Assembly: GCA_018363915.1 (NCBI GenBank)
Contig: JAGZMY010000006.1
Location: 1-64,000, forward strand
Origin: Anaerococcus vaginalis
GTDB lineage: Bacteria; Bacillota; Clostridia; Tissierellales; Peptoniphilaceae
Direction: 5' to 3'
DNA: 64,000 nucleotides
Below, piece after piece: positions 42,753 through 52,065 of the stretch. Position 1 is the first letter of the stretch. Each line of letters begins with the position of its first letter. The translations under genes were made by a program, and so were the position numbers. A model generated the notes under the pieces. It did not search any database, was not told the origin of the DNA, and was given only the letters and a program-made list of their open reading frames with translations.

Positions 42753-43557
42753 ATTATTAAAACACCAATTAAAAGAAAATATTAGGGACATAATTCCTTG
42801 GATGGTAATTCCTTTAATTTTGTCACTTGTATTAAATTATATAAATTTATATTTTGACTCAGCGTTTTTGGATTTTATCACAGTTATTTCAATGTTGGTT
42901 ATGTATTCATCCTTTGCAATTTCAATGATAATTGTAATTTTAAATGATTACAAAAAATTTTATGGAGAAGAGGCTGCCTTTTATGATGTCCTCCCAGTAA
43001 AATCAAAAGATATAACCACATCAAGAATTTTAAATATAATGATACTTGCCTTACTTGCAGGATTAATATTTTTGATAGAATTTTTCGGATTCTTTTTTGT
43101 TACAACAGGAGCAAGAGGAGAGGATATAAGCCAAATATTTAAGCAAATAAAAACACTTTTAGACCAAGTACCATCAAAAACAATACTTGTGTTTATCATA
43201 ACAGTTTTAATTTCCCTTCTTGCAACACTTACAAGAATTTTAGCATCAATTAGCATTGGCTCAAGCAAAATTTTCAAAGATATGGGAAAATTTGGTCCGG
43301 TTTTGGTATTTATAATAATAACAATAATAGTTTCAATTTTTGGACTTACATTTGGATTGAAATTTTTTGAAACATTTGGAGTAAGAGTATCAGAAAGTTC
43401 AACACAAACACAAAGTGGATTTTATTTAAGCGATATAAAAACTGTAGAAGAATTTACAAGAATGTTGGGAATTGGTGCTATACTTGACCTAGTAGCATCA
43501 TCAATACAAATTTATCTCACAAATTTCTTCCACAAAAATAAATTAACAGTAGCATAA
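42745..43557 (+). CDS. ABC transporter permease
   Basis: This 270-aa ABC-2-like membrane protein has about six hydrophobic segments; the sequence between segments four and five (ISIGSSKIFKDMGKFG) is polar. The ATG at 42745 follows GAGGAGG by 6 bp; an in-frame ATG 27 bp upstream lies within the ATPase gene and lacks such a site. It would form the export channel with the preceding ATPase. Confidence 0.82.
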   Translation: MAKLLKHQLKENIRDIIPWMVIPLILSLVLNYINLYFDSAFLDFITVISMLVMYSSFAISMIIVILNDYKKFYGEEAAFYDVLPVKSKDITTSRILNIMILALLAGLIFLIEFFGFFFVTTGARGEDISQIFKQIKTLLDQVPSKTILVFIITVLISLLATLTRILASISIGSSKIFKDMGKFGPVLVFIIITIIVSIFGLTFGLKFFETFGVRVSESSTQTQSGFYLSDIKTVEEFTRMLGIGAILDLVASSIQIYLTNFFHKNKLTVA

Positions 43558-43559
43558 AG

Positions 43560-43596
43560 AAAGGCTCAAGGATTATCCTTGGGCTTTATTTTTTTC
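43560..43596 (+). terminator. Terminator of the GntR-ABC operon
   Basis: AAAGGCTCAAGG-ATTAT-CCTTGGGCTTT followed by a T-run. Confidence 0.85.
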
Positions 43597-43622
43597 TTAG
43601 TATAATAAAAAGGAGGTGACTT

Positions 43623-44549
43623 ATGGAAAAAATATTATTTTTAGAAGGAAAATTTGTAGAAAAAATTTGGGGAGGAGAAAGACTTAAAAAAGAATTTCCC
43701 TACCAATTTGAATCAGAAAATATAGGAGAATATTGGGCGATTTCTGCTATGAAAGAATTTCCATCAAAAATTTTAAATGGAAAATATAGGGGAGAAAATT
43801 TAGATTTTTTATACCAAAACCACAAAGAACTTTTTGGAAATGAACAAAAAGAAAAATTTCCTCTTTTGATAAAATTAATAGATGCGAATGATGACCTATC
43901 AATCCAAGTCCATCCAGACGATGAAATGGCAAAAAATGAAAATTCCTACGGCAAAAGTGAGTGTTGGTATATTTTAAATGAAAATCCAGCGAAAATAGTC
44001 TATGGCTTAAAAACAAAAAACAAAAAAGAAGCCATTGACCTAATAGATAAGGAAAAATGGGAAGATTTATTAAAAGAAGAAAATTCAAAAAAAGGAGATT
44101 TTTTTAAAGTGCCAGCTGGCATGGTTCACGCCATAAAAAAAGATTCCTTGATTTTGGAAATCCAACAAGCATCAGATATAACTTACAGACTTTACGATTA
44201 CGATAGGAAAGATAAAAACGGAAATAAAAGAGATTTACATTTAGAAAAATCAAAAAAAGCCTTAAAGTGCCTAGACACAGAAAAAATTCACGAAAATTTA
44301 GAAAAAAATATAGAAATTTTGTATGATAATGAGTATTTTACAGTAAAAAAAATAAATGTAGAAAAAGAAATTTCGTTTGAAAGAAAAGAGCCATATATTT
44401 TAGAAAGCGTAATAAAGGGGCGTGGAGAAATTATAATAGATGATGAAACATATCCAATAAAAAAAGGAGATTTTTTTATAATAACAAATTATGCCAAATC
44501 CTATTCTTTTAAAGGAAATCTAGAAATCGTAGAATCATCTTCAAAATAA
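43623..44549 (+). CDS. manA: Mannose-6-phosphate isomerase, class I
   Basis: This 308-aa zinc-dependent cupin interconverts mannose-6-phosphate and fructose-6-phosphate. Seen are EKIWGGERL, the metal-binding LIKLIDANDDLSIQVHPDDE (His in VHPDD), FKVPAGMVHAIKKDSLILEIQQASDITYRLYDYDR with the second metal ligands, and a C-terminal cupin half. Length fits the Firmicute short form. It is monocistronic, flanked by terminators, with the ribosome site GGAGG. Confidence 0.93.
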   Translation: MEKILFLEGKFVEKIWGGERLKKEFPYQFESENIGEYWAISAMKEFPSKILNGKYRGENLDFLYQNHKELFGNEQKEKFPLLIKLIDANDDLSIQVHPDDEMAKNENSYGKSECWYILNENPAKIVYGLKTKNKKEAIDLIDKEKWEDLLKEENSKKGDFFKVPAGMVHAIKKDSLILEIQQASDITYRLYDYDRKDKNGNKRDLHLEKSKKALKCLDTEKIHENLEKNIEILYDNEYFTVKKINVEKEISFERKEPYILESVIKGRGEIIIDDETYPIKKGDFFIITNYAKSYSFKGNLEIVESSSK

Positions 44550-44574
44550 AAGACCATCGGAAGATGGTCTTTTT
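44548..44574. terminator. Bidirectional terminator between manA and thiT
   Basis: AAAAGACCATC-GGAA-GATGGTCTTTTT is nearly symmetric, with A before and T after, so it can end both converging genes. Confidence 0.85.
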
Positions 44575-44586
44575 GAATTTTTATTT

Positions 44587-45135
44587 TTAATTTTGTTTAT
44601 CTAGAAATTTTTTTACTCTATCAAAAATAAGCAAAAATACAATTATTAAAATCAAAGCATCAGCTGCTAAGAAAGAATAATTATATGCAAAAGCGTATAG
44701 GGTAAAGTTATTAAAGCCGGCTGCTTTTGCTGTTGCCATATCGTTAAAGAATATAAAAGCACTAATCACATTAAAAGCTCCACTTACTAAATATGAAATT
44801 ATTATTGATGGAATGTATGAATATTTGCTTTTATTTTTGCTAAATGATATACCTGCAAGGGCGATTGCTGAAAATGATAGAATATAATCAAGAATTGCTT
44901 GGGCAGGATGAATTACATATCCTCCAAAAACCATATTCAACAATCCCAAAACTGCTGCAGCCAAAAGTCCTTTTTTAGCTCCCCACCTTATTGCAAAAAT
45001 TACAATTGGAAGTCTAGATGCAAGAGTTACTGAACCTCCTAGAGGCATTTTAAACAAAACTACAAAAGAAAGTACAAAAGAAAGGGCGATTGACACTCCT
45101 CCTTCGACTATAAATCTTGTATTATTTTTCTCCAT
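44587..45135 (-). CDS. thiT: Energy-coupled thiamine transporter substrate-binding subunit
   Basis: This 182-aa ECF S-component has six membrane segments. The family blocks GGSVTLASRLPIVIFAIRWGAKKG, GYVIHPAQAILDYILSF and the late NYSFLAADALI match ThiT, in which aromatic and acidic residues bind thiamine. It needs a shared EcfAAT module, not encoded here. No TPP riboswitch is apparent in its short upstream region. The ribosome site is AAGGAG. Confidence 0.87.
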   Translation of the reverse strand: MEKNNTRFIVEGGVSIALSFVLSFVVLFKMPLGGSVTLASRLPIVIFAIRWGAKKGLLAAAVLGLLNMVFGGYVIHPAQAILDYILSFSAIALAGISFSKNKSKYSYIPSIIISYLVSGAFNVISAFIFFNDMATAKAAGFNNFTLYAFAYNYSFLAADALILIIVFLLIFDRVKKFLDKQN

Positions 45136-45288
45136 ATTTTACTCCTTTTTTTCTGTTATATTTTATATAATAACAATTTTAAGTATATCATGTTAGTTGA
45201 TAAATTGGAATTAAAATTAGCTAATACTTTAAAACTTAACAAATGTAAGTAAAATATAAATATATTATTTACAAATTTGAGGGATAAA

Positions 45289-46230
45289 ATGAAAAAATTA
45301 TTATATATATATAATCCGATGAGCGGGCAAAGAACTATAGGAAATTATTTAAGCTCAATTGTTGAATATTTTAGCAAAAATTCTTATTTTCCGACGGTTT
45401 ATGCAACGCAAAGAGCGGATGATGCGAGAGAAAAAGTAAAGGAATTTGCCAAAGAATATGATGAGATTTTGGTAAGCGGTGGTGACGGAACCTTGGATGA
45501 AGTTGTCTCTGGTGTTTTAAAAGCTGATGCAAATTCTATAATCGGATACATTCCAACAGGTTCAACAAATGATTTTTCAAGGTCATTAAAAATTCCTTCT
45601 GACATAAAAAAATCTAGCAAATATGCTATAAAAGGCGAAGTTATGGATGTGGATGTAGGGCAATTTAATTCTAAATTTTTTACCTACGTTGCAGCATTTG
45701 GTTCAATCGCCCAAGTTTCTTACGAAACTGACCAATCAATGAAAAATATTTTTGGACGATTTGCTTATATTTTGGAGGGAGTAAAAACTGTTTCAAATTT
45801 AAAATCTTATAAGGCAAAAATAAAAATTGATGAAGAAATTTTTGAAGGAGAATTTATTCATTTTATGGCAACAAATTCTGTTTCGGTTGGAGGCTTTAAT
45901 AATTTTTACAATAAAAATATTGGTCTTGATGATGGAATTTTTGAAGCTGTTTTAATTAAAAAACCAAAAGGGTTAATAGAGCTAAATCAAATTATCGATG
46001 GGCTTAGGAGCAAAAAAGAAAATGATAATGTGATTTTTAGGTCTGGTTCTGTGTTTAAAGTTGAAAGCGAAGAAAAAATTGATTGGACTTTGGACGGCGA
46101 TTTTGGAGGCTCTTATAAAAAAAGTGAAGTCAAAGTTTTAAACAGAGCTGTAAAAATGAGAACGGGCTTTTCAAAAGATAGCAAGGAGTTGATTTCGAAT
46201 AGGAAAAAAAGTATTGACAAAAGAATATAG
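45289..46230 (+). CDS. dagK: Diacylglycerol/lipid kinase, DagK-YegS-BmrU family
   Basis: This 313-aa soluble lipid kinase has the catalytic domain start YNPMSGQRT, the nucleotide motif SGGDGTLDEVVSG near residue 60 and YIPTGSTNDFSRSL near residue 85, and the C-terminal WTLDGDFGGS. The ATG at 45289 has TTGAGGG directly upstream; an in-frame TTG at 45277 overlaps that site. In Firmicutes this enzyme recycles diacylglycerol from lipoteichoic acid synthesis. The promoter of carD begins in its last codons. Confidence 0.88.
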   Translation: MKKLLYIYNPMSGQRTIGNYLSSIVEYFSKNSYFPTVYATQRADDAREKVKEFAKEYDEILVSGGDGTLDEVVSGVLKADANSIIGYIPTGSTNDFSRSLKIPSDIKKSSKYAIKGEVMDVDVGQFNSKFFTYVAAFGSIAQVSYETDQSMKNIFGRFAYILEGVKTVSNLKSYKAKIKIDEEIFEGEFIHFMATNSVSVGGFNNFYNKNIGLDDGIFEAVLIKKPKGLIELNQIIDGLRSKKENDNVIFRSGSVFKVESEEKIDWTLDGDFGGSYKKSEVKVLNRAVKMRTGFSKDSKELISNRKKSIDKRI

Positions 46231-46242
46231 TGGTAGTATACT
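46214..46242 (+). promoter_or_regulatory. First promoter of the carD-ispF operon
   Basis: TTGACA (46214-46219), 17 bp, TATACT (46237-46242). The -35 lies inside the end of the lipid kinase gene. Confidence 0.75.
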
Positions 46243-46257
46243 GTAAAATTATTTGAT

Positions 46258-46286
46258 TTTACTATTTTGGCAAAAAAGGTTATAAT
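46258..46286 (+). promoter_or_regulatory. Second promoter of the carD-ispF operon
   Basis: TTTACT (46258-46263), 17 bp, perfect TATAAT (46281-46286), 26 bp upstream of the carD ATG. Two tandem promoters suggest graded or condition-dependent expression. Confidence 0.7.
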
Positions 46287-46311
46287 AAAAGAGAGAACCT
46301 AGGAGGTCAAA

Positions 46312-46791
46312 ATGTTTAAAATCGGTGATAAAATAGTTTATCCTATGCATGGAGCTGGGATAATTGATTCTGTAGAAACCAAAGAGTTTTTAGGCGAGGA
46401 AAAAGAATATTTTATACTCAAAATGCCTATAGGTAACATGGATATATCAATTCCAAAAGCAAATATCAACAAAATGAATATTAGAGATGTTATATCCAAA
46501 AAAGAAGGAGAAGAAATACTTGCAATTCTTGAACAAGATCCTAAAGATTTAAATTCTAATTGGAATCTAAGATATAGAGAAAATCAAGAAATTTTAAAAA
46601 CTGGAGATATTTTCAAAATTGCAAACATGGTAAGAGACCTTGTTGCCTTAGACGATGATAAGGGACTTTCAACAACGGAAAAAAAGCTTTTAAATAGGGC
46701 GAGAAGAATTATGGCTAGCGAATTAGTCATGTCAGGCTCTCTCGAAAGAGATGAGGCAGAAAAAATGATTGATGAATCAATCGGATTATAA
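46312..46791 (+). CDS. carD: CarD-family transcription regulator
   Basis: This 159-aa protein has an N-terminal RNA-polymerase-interacting Tudor-like domain (FKIGDKIVYPMHGAGIIDSVE, residues 2-22 and onward to 65) and a C-terminal helical domain, which in other species contacts the open promoter complex. The order carD-yacL-ispD-ispF is conserved in many Firmicutes. Two promoters precede it, and AGGAGG is the ribosome site. Confidence 0.93.
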   Translation: MFKIGDKIVYPMHGAGIIDSVETKEFLGEEKEYFILKMPIGNMDISIPKANINKMNIRDVISKKEGEEILAILEQDPKDLNSNWNLRYRENQEILKTGDIFKIANMVRDLVALDDDKGLSTTEKKLLNRARRIMASELVMSGSLERDEAEKMIDESIGL

Positions 46792-46808
46792 AAAATTAGG
46801 AGAAGATA

Positions 46809-47909
46809 ATGTTAAATAGAATATTTCGAATTATGTTTTCTGTAATTGGAGCTATTCTAGGCATATCTGTATTAAAATTGGTACTATCTGTTGTGGATTT
46901 TACAATAGGTAGTTCTGTTTTTTTCATTGCAGTAAATGTTTTAGTGGCTTTATTATTTGCAGGCATATTTTATTTTCTATCAGGTTTTATTTACAAAATG
47001 ATGGAAGATGTATTTATGAAGTTAGAAAAATACTTAGAAGATTTACCGCCACTTAGTGTGGCAGTTGGAATAAGCGGAGTAATTGTAGGTTTAATTTTAG
47101 CCTTTCTTGCAACCAAACCATTAAGCTCTTTGTCGTTACCAGTAGTTGGTAATTCAATTTTTGTGCTATTATCTATTATTATTTATTTGGGCTTTGGACT
47201 TTTGGGTTGGAGAATTGCATCAAAATATCCAGACAAATACCCTCAAACATTCCAAAAAGTAAAAAATGTAAAAATATCAAATAGAAGAGAAAATAAAAAA
47301 GAAATTTCAAAGGATACATCCTTAAAATTAATTGATACATCAGTTTTAATTGATGGAAGAATTTTGGATATTATAAAAATAAATTTCATTGAAGGAAAAC
47401 TAATAATTCCAGAATTTGTCCTAGAAGAACTTCAACACATAGCCGACAGTCCCGACGATTTAAAAAGAGAAAGAGGCAGACGCGGGCTTGACGTTGTAAA
47501 AGAAATCAAAAAAAATAAGGATATAAATCTTGAAATAAGTTCAAAAGATTATCCAGAAATAAAAGAAGTAGACTCAAAACTTTTAAAATTTGCCCAAGAT
47601 ACAGGAGCAAAAATTTTTACAAATGACTACAATTTAAACAAGGTTGCAGATGTGCAAGGAATTACAGTATTAAATATAAATGATTTGGCAAATGCAATGA
47701 AAACCAAGGTTTTGCCTGGAGAGATAATGGAAATTGAAGTTATCAAAGAAGGAAAATCTAGAAACCAAGGAGTAGGTTATCTTGAAGATGGAACAATGGT
47801 TGTAGTTGAAGATGGAAAAGATTTAATTGGAGAGAAAATAAATACAACAGTAACCAGTGTTTTACAAACATCGGCTGGAAAAATGATATTTGTAAGAGCA
47901 AAGGAATAA
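46809..47909 (+). CDS. yacL: Membrane-anchored PIN-TRAM domain protein, YacL family
   Basis: This 366-aa protein has four N-terminal membrane segments (residues 1-140), a PIN nuclease-like domain (about 175-300) with the acidic residues of LIDTSVLIDGRILDI, FVLEELQ and FTNDYNL, and a C-terminal TRAM domain (about 305-365). PIN domains cleave RNA; the substrate of YacL is not established. It lies 17 bp after carD and 1 bp before ispD. Confidence 0.92.
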   Translation: MLNRIFRIMFSVIGAILGISVLKLVLSVVDFTIGSSVFFIAVNVLVALLFAGIFYFLSGFIYKMMEDVFMKLEKYLEDLPPLSVAVGISGVIVGLILAFLATKPLSSLSLPVVGNSIFVLLSIIIYLGFGLLGWRIASKYPDKYPQTFQKVKNVKISNRRENKKEISKDTSLKLIDTSVLIDGRILDIIKINFIEGKLIIPEFVLEELQHIADSPDDLKRERGRRGLDVVKEIKKNKDINLEISSKDYPEIKEVDSKLLKFAQDTGAKIFTNDYNLNKVADVQGITVLNINDLANAMKTKVLPGEIMEIEVIKEGKSRNQGVGYLEDGTMVVVEDGKDLIGEKINTTVTSVLQTSAGKMIFVRAKE

Positions 47910-47910
47910 T

Positions 47911-48600
47911 ATGATAGATGGCAAAAAAATTTCAGCGGTAATTACAGCTGCAGGAAATGGACTTAGGATGAAATCCAACAAGGCAAAACCCTACATAGAA
48001 ATTATGGGCAGAAAAATTCTAGAAATTAGCCTTGATACCATAGTAACTCTTGAAAAAATTGACCAAATAATTGTAGTAATTAGAAAAGATGATGAAAATT
48101 ATTTGAAGGATATTTTAAAAAAATATGACAAGAAAATTTCCTATGTTTTTGGGAAAGAAACAAGAGAGCTTTCAACTTATGAGGGCTTAAAAGCTGTAGA
48201 TAAAAATTCAAAATTGGTCTTAACCCATGATGGGGTAAGACCTTTTGCAAGTAAAGAATTATTTGAAAAAGTGCTAGAAAATTTAAAAGAGTATAAGGCT
48301 GTAATAAGTGCAGTAAAATCAAAAGATACGGTAAAAATTGTAGATGAAAATTCTTTGGTAAAAACTACACCACTTAGAAAAGAAGTTTACAATGTTCAAA
48401 CTCCTCAAGCCTTTGATAAGGAAATGATTTTGGATTTTTACGAAAAATATACACAAAGTAATTTTACAATAACAGATGATAGCCAGCTTTTTGAAATTTA
48501 TAGTGAAGAAAAAATAAAAGTAGTTGAAGGCGAATATTCAAATATAAAAATGACTACACCAGAAGATTTGATATTTGCCAAGGCGTTTTTAGAGGATTAG
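47911..48600 (+). CDS. ispD: 2-C-methyl-D-erythritol 4-phosphate cytidylyltransferase
   Basis: This 229-aa enzyme of the MEP isoprenoid pathway transfers CMP to methylerythritol phosphate. It shows AVITAAGNGLRMKSNKAKPYIEI, the CTP-binding start, in which the usual G-x-G-x-R-M is well kept, then THDGVRPF, the catalytic-site Asp and Arg, and QTPQAF. It is one base from the upstream gene and 1 bp from ispF, so the MEP enzymes are coupled. Confidence 0.94.
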   Translation: MIDGKKISAVITAAGNGLRMKSNKAKPYIEIMGRKILEISLDTIVTLEKIDQIIVVIRKDDENYLKDILKKYDKKISYVFGKETRELSTYEGLKAVDKNSKLVLTHDGVRPFASKELFEKVLENLKEYKAVISAVKSKDTVKIVDENSLVKTTPLRKEVYNVQTPQAFDKEMILDFYEKYTQSNFTITDDSQLFEIYSEEKIKVVEGEYSNIKMTTPEDLIFAKAFLED

Positions 48601-48601
48601 T

Positions 48602-49078
48602 ATGAGAATCGGAATAGGATATGACGTTCACAAATTAGTTTATAATAGAAAATTAATTTTGGGTGGAGTTGAATTTAAATATGAAAAGGGACTTTTGGGA
48701 CACTCAGATGCAGATGTTTTGGTTCATGCTATAATGGATGCAATTTTGGGAGCCTTAAATCTTCCAGATATTGGAAATTTATTTCCAGACACTGATGATG
48801 AGTACAAAGATATTTACTCAATAAAACTTCTTGATAGAGTTATAAAATTAATGGAAAAAAAATCCTACAAAATTGGAAATTTAGATACAGTTATAATTTG
48901 TGAAATGCCAAAAATTTCTCCTAAAAGAGAAGAGATTCAAAAAAAATTGGCAAAACATTTAAAAACTGATATAGAAAATGTATCAATCAAGGCATCAACT
49001 TCAGAAAAATTATCTTTTACAGGACGTGGAGAAGGAATTGAGGCAAGAGCTGTAGTTTTGTTAGAAAAAATTGATTAA
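48602..49078 (+). CDS. ispF: 2-C-methyl-D-erythritol 2,4-cyclodiphosphate synthase
   Basis: This 158-aa zinc enzyme cyclises CDP-methylerythritol phosphate. The metal-binding start is IGIGYDVHKL (Asp8 and His10), GHSDADVLVHAIMDAILGAL supplies the third ligand and substrate loop, and the C-terminal ASTSEKLSFTGRGEGIEARAVVLL is family-typical. It ends the carD operon. Confidence 0.95.
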   Translation: MRIGIGYDVHKLVYNRKLILGGVEFKYEKGLLGHSDADVLVHAIMDAILGALNLPDIGNLFPDTDDEYKDIYSIKLLDRVIKLMEKKSYKIGNLDTVIICEMPKISPKREEIQKKLAKHLKTDIENVSIKASTSEKLSFTGRGEGIEARAVVLLEKID

Positions 49079-49135
49079 AATATAACAAATCGTAATAATT
49101 TAAGGTATAATTATCCTTAAAAGAAAGGACTTAAT

Positions 49136-50305
49136 ATGAAAAAATTAATTACCTCAGAATCAGTAACAGAAGGACATCCAGATAAAGTCTGCGACCAAAT
49201 TTCTGATGCGATTTTAGATGAATGTTTAAAGCAAGATAAAAATTCGAGAGTAGCTTGTGAATGTGTAACAACAACAGGTCTTGTCTTAGTTGTTGGAGAA
49301 ATTTCGACAAATGCTTATGCGCCAATAGAAAATATAGCAAGAGATACAATCAAAGAAATAGGATATGATGATCCAAAATTAGGATTTGATTATCAAAACG
49401 TAGCAGTTTTAACATCACTTATAGAACAATCTCCTGACATTGCTCAAGGCGTAAATGATTCAATGGATTTTAAATCTACAAATGACAAATACGACAAAAT
49501 TGGAGCGGGCGATCAAGGAATGGTTTTTGGTTATGCAGATGATGAAACAGAAGAATATCTTCCATTGTCAGTTGTTTATGCGCAAAAACTTTCTAAAAGA
49601 CTTGCTCAAGTTAGAAAAGAAGGAATTCTTGATTATTTAAGACCTGATGGCAAAAGCCAAGTTACAGTAGAATATGATGATGACATATTAAAAAGAGTAG
49701 ATTCTATAGTTATTTCAACTCAACATTCAGAAGAAGTAAGCCTTGAACAAATCAAAAAAGATGTAATAGAAAAAGTAATCAAAGAAGTCATAGATCCAAA
49801 ATATATTGACGATGGTACAAAATTTTATATAAATCCAACAGGAAAATTTGTAATTGGTGGACCAAAAGGAGATTCTGGACTTACAGGAAGAAAAATAATC
49901 GTTGACGCTTACGGTGGATATTCAAAATCTGGTGGCGGAGCATTTTCTGGAAAAGATGCAACAAAAGTTGACAGATCAGCAGCTTATATGGCAAGATATG
50001 CAGCAAAAAATATGGTTGCAGCAGGTCTTTGCAAAAAATGTGAAATTGGTGTAGCTTATGCAATTGGAGTTGCAAAACCTCTATCAATTTATGTAGATAG
50101 TTTTGGAACTGGAAAATATGAAGATGAAAAACTTACAGAAATTGTAAAAGAAGTTTTTGATTTTAGACCTCAAGCAATTATTGATAAATTAGATTTACAA
50201 AGACCAATTTTCAAAAAAACCGCAGCTTACGGACACTTTGGAAGAAATGATGAAGATTTTACTTGGGAAAAATTAGACCAAGTTGATAAATTAAAAAATA
50301 AATAG
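49136..50305 (+). CDS. metK: S-adenosylmethionine synthetase
   Basis: This 389-aa enzyme makes SAM from methionine and ATP. Seen are SESVTEGHPDKVCDQISDAILDE (the ATP-binding His and Asp), GAGDQGMVFGYA, GGPKGDSGLTGRKIIVDAYGG and GGGAFSGKDATKVDRSAAY, all in the expected order. A TATAAT lies at 49106-49111 within an inverted repeat (TTAAGG/CCTTAA). No SAM or T-box riboswitch fits in the 57-bp upstream gap. The actin-like gene follows after 8 bp. Confidence 0.96.
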   Translation: MKKLITSESVTEGHPDKVCDQISDAILDECLKQDKNSRVACECVTTTGLVLVVGEISTNAYAPIENIARDTIKEIGYDDPKLGFDYQNVAVLTSLIEQSPDIAQGVNDSMDFKSTNDKYDKIGAGDQGMVFGYADDETEEYLPLSVVYAQKLSKRLAQVRKEGILDYLRPDGKSQVTVEYDDDILKRVDSIVISTQHSEEVSLEQIKKDVIEKVIKEVIDPKYIDDGTKFYINPTGKFVIGGPKGDSGLTGRKIIVDAYGGYSKSGGGAFSGKDATKVDRSAAYMARYAAKNMVAAGLCKKCEIGVAYAIGVAKPLSIYVDSFGTGKYEDEKLTEIVKEVFDFRPQAIIDKLDLQRPIFKKTAAYGHFGRNDEDFTWEKLDQVDKLKNK

Positions 50306-50313
50306 GAGAGGCT

Positions 50314-51363
50314 ATGTCAAGGTTAAGAAAAAGTGTCGCAATAGATTTGGGAACAGCCTCAGTCCTTGTTTACGTTGAAGATAAGGGGATTTGCTTAGAA
50401 GAACCTTCAGTTATAGCAAAAGATACACTCACAGGAAAAATTCTTTCAGTTGGAAAAGATGCAAAAAAAATTTTGGGAAGAACTCCTGGAAATGTAATTG
50501 CATTAAAGCCTTTAAAAGATGGAGTTATTGCAGATTTTAACGCAACAGAAGAAATGCTTAAATATTTTTTGAAAAAATCCTTGAATAAATCTTTATTTAA
50601 ACCTGATTTATTGATTTGTGTTCCAAGTAAGGCAACTCAAATTGAAAAAAGAGCAGTTCTTCAAGCAGCAGAAAACGCAGGAGCTCATAGAGTTTATTTG
50701 ATAGACGAACCTCTCGCAGCAGCGATTGGTGCAGATATAGATATAACAGATGAAAAAGGAAATATGGTTATAGATATTGGAGGAGGAACTTCAGACATTG
50801 CAGTAGTTTCTATGGGACAAATCGTAACAAGCGATTCTATAGAAATTTCTGGAGATACTTTCGACAATGATATAAAAGATCATATAAGAAACAGATATAG
50901 GATGCTTATTGGCGAATCAAGTGCAGAAATGATAAAAATAAAAGCTCAAGAAGCAGACTATACAGATTCAATCGAAGTTGTAGGACGACTTATAGAAGAT
51001 GGACTTCCATCAAGAATCTATCTTCCAGTTGGAGAAATTTATTCTTGCTTACTACCATCAATTGATAAAATAATAAATGGAGTAAAAAATGTATTAGAGC
51101 AAACACCTCCAGAATTAGCTGCAGATTTGTATGAAAGAGGTATATTTTTAACAGGTGGCGGAGCATTAACCTTGGGACTTGCAAAAAGAATCAATGAAAG
51201 ACTTCAAATTGATGTAAAAATTGCCCAAGATCCAAGAGAATGTGTAATAAAAGGAACAGCAAACGCCCTAACATGGATTGACAATATTGATGAAGAAAAG
51301 AATGAGTCAATGAAAGCCAAGCAAAAACAGCTTGAAAAAAAGGAAAAAATGAGGAGAAGATAA
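50314..51363 (+). CDS. MreB/Mbl-family actin-like protein
   Basis: This 349-aa actin homologue polymerises under the membrane in rod-shaped bacteria to guide wall synthesis. The ATPase motifs are IDLGTASVLVY (phosphate 1), IDIGGGTSDIAVVS (phosphate 2) and LTGGGALTLGLAKRI (adenosine). A charged Lys-rich tail (about 25 residues) extends past the usual end of MreB. No mreC or mreD gene is near; it is flanked by metK and gpmA. Mbl, MreB and MreBH cannot be told apart here. Confidence 0.9.
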   Translation: MSRLRKSVAIDLGTASVLVYVEDKGICLEEPSVIAKDTLTGKILSVGKDAKKILGRTPGNVIALKPLKDGVIADFNATEEMLKYFLKKSLNKSLFKPDLLICVPSKATQIEKRAVLQAAENAGAHRVYLIDEPLAAAIGADIDITDEKGNMVIDIGGGTSDIAVVSMGQIVTSDSIEISGDTFDNDIKDHIRNRYRMLIGESSAEMIKIKAQEADYTDSIEVVGRLIEDGLPSRIYLPVGEIYSCLLPSIDKIINGVKNVLEQTPPELAADLYERGIFLTGGGALTLGLAKRINERLQIDVKIAQDPRECVIKGTANALTWIDNIDEEKNESMKAKQKQLEKKEKMRRR

Positions 51364-52052
51364 TGACAAAAAAATTAGTTTTCGTAAGACATGGACAAAG
51401 TGAATGGAATCTTGCCAATAAATTTACAGGTTGGGTAGATGTAAATTTATCAGACAAGGGAGTAGAAGAAGCAAAAGAAGCTGGAAGAAAAATCAAAGAA
51501 GCAGGAATTAAATTTGATATAGCTTATACATCAATTTTAAAAAGAGCAATCAAAACTTGTAATTTTGCCCTTGAATATTCTGATCAATTGTATGTGCCAG
51601 TTGTAAAATCCTGGAGATTAAACGAACGTCACTATGGAGCATTACAAGGATTAAACAAAAAAGAAACAGCAGAAAAATACGGAGACGAACAAGTTCATAT
51701 TTGGAGAAGATCATACGATACACTTCCACCAGCTTTATCAGAAGAAGAAGCAAATGCACAAGCAAACGAAGATAGATTTAAAGAATATCCAAAAGATATA
51801 ATACCAGTTGCAGAAAACTTAAAAGTAACACTAGAAAGATGTCTTCCATTCTATATAGACAATATAGCAAAAGATTTAATCGATGGAAAAACAGTTTTAG
51901 TAGCAGCACACGGAAATTCTTTAAGAGCTATGGCAAAACATTTAGAAAAAATTTCAGATGATGACATAATGGATTTAGAAATCCCAACAGGACAACCATT
52001 AGTTTACGAATTAGATGACCAATTAAACGTAGTAGAAAAATATTATCTATAA
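51363..52052 (+). CDS. gpmA: 2,3-bisphosphoglycerate-dependent phosphoglycerate mutase
   Basis: This 229-aa glycolytic enzyme interconverts 3- and 2-phosphoglycerate. The phosphohistidine motif RHGQSEWNLANKFTGWVD is at residue 8, LNERHYGALQGLNKKETAEKYG and AHGNSLRAMAKHLE (second catalytic His) follow. The C-terminal region matches the dPGM subgroup rather than broad-specificity phosphatases. The ATG overlaps the stop of the actin-like gene (TAATG). Confidence 0.94.
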   Translation: MTKKLVFVRHGQSEWNLANKFTGWVDVNLSDKGVEEAKEAGRKIKEAGIKFDIAYTSILKRAIKTCNFALEYSDQLYVPVVKSWRLNERHYGALQGLNKKETAEKYGDEQVHIWRRSYDTLPPALSEEEANAQANEDRFKEYPKDIIPVAENLKVTLERCLPFYIDNIAKDLIDGKTVLVAAHGNSLRAMAKHLEKISDDDIMDLEIPTGQPLVYELDDQLNVVEKYYL

Positions 52053-52065
52053 AAAAAGACATAAG

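Noticed and set aside
45136..45288. TPP riboswitch expected ahead of thiT
   Set aside because: The upstream region is short and AT-rich and lacks the conserved CUGAGA and GGGNACC-type elements.
49079..49135. SAM riboswitch or T-box expected ahead of metK
   Set aside because: Only 57 bp separate ispF and metK, too little for either structure.
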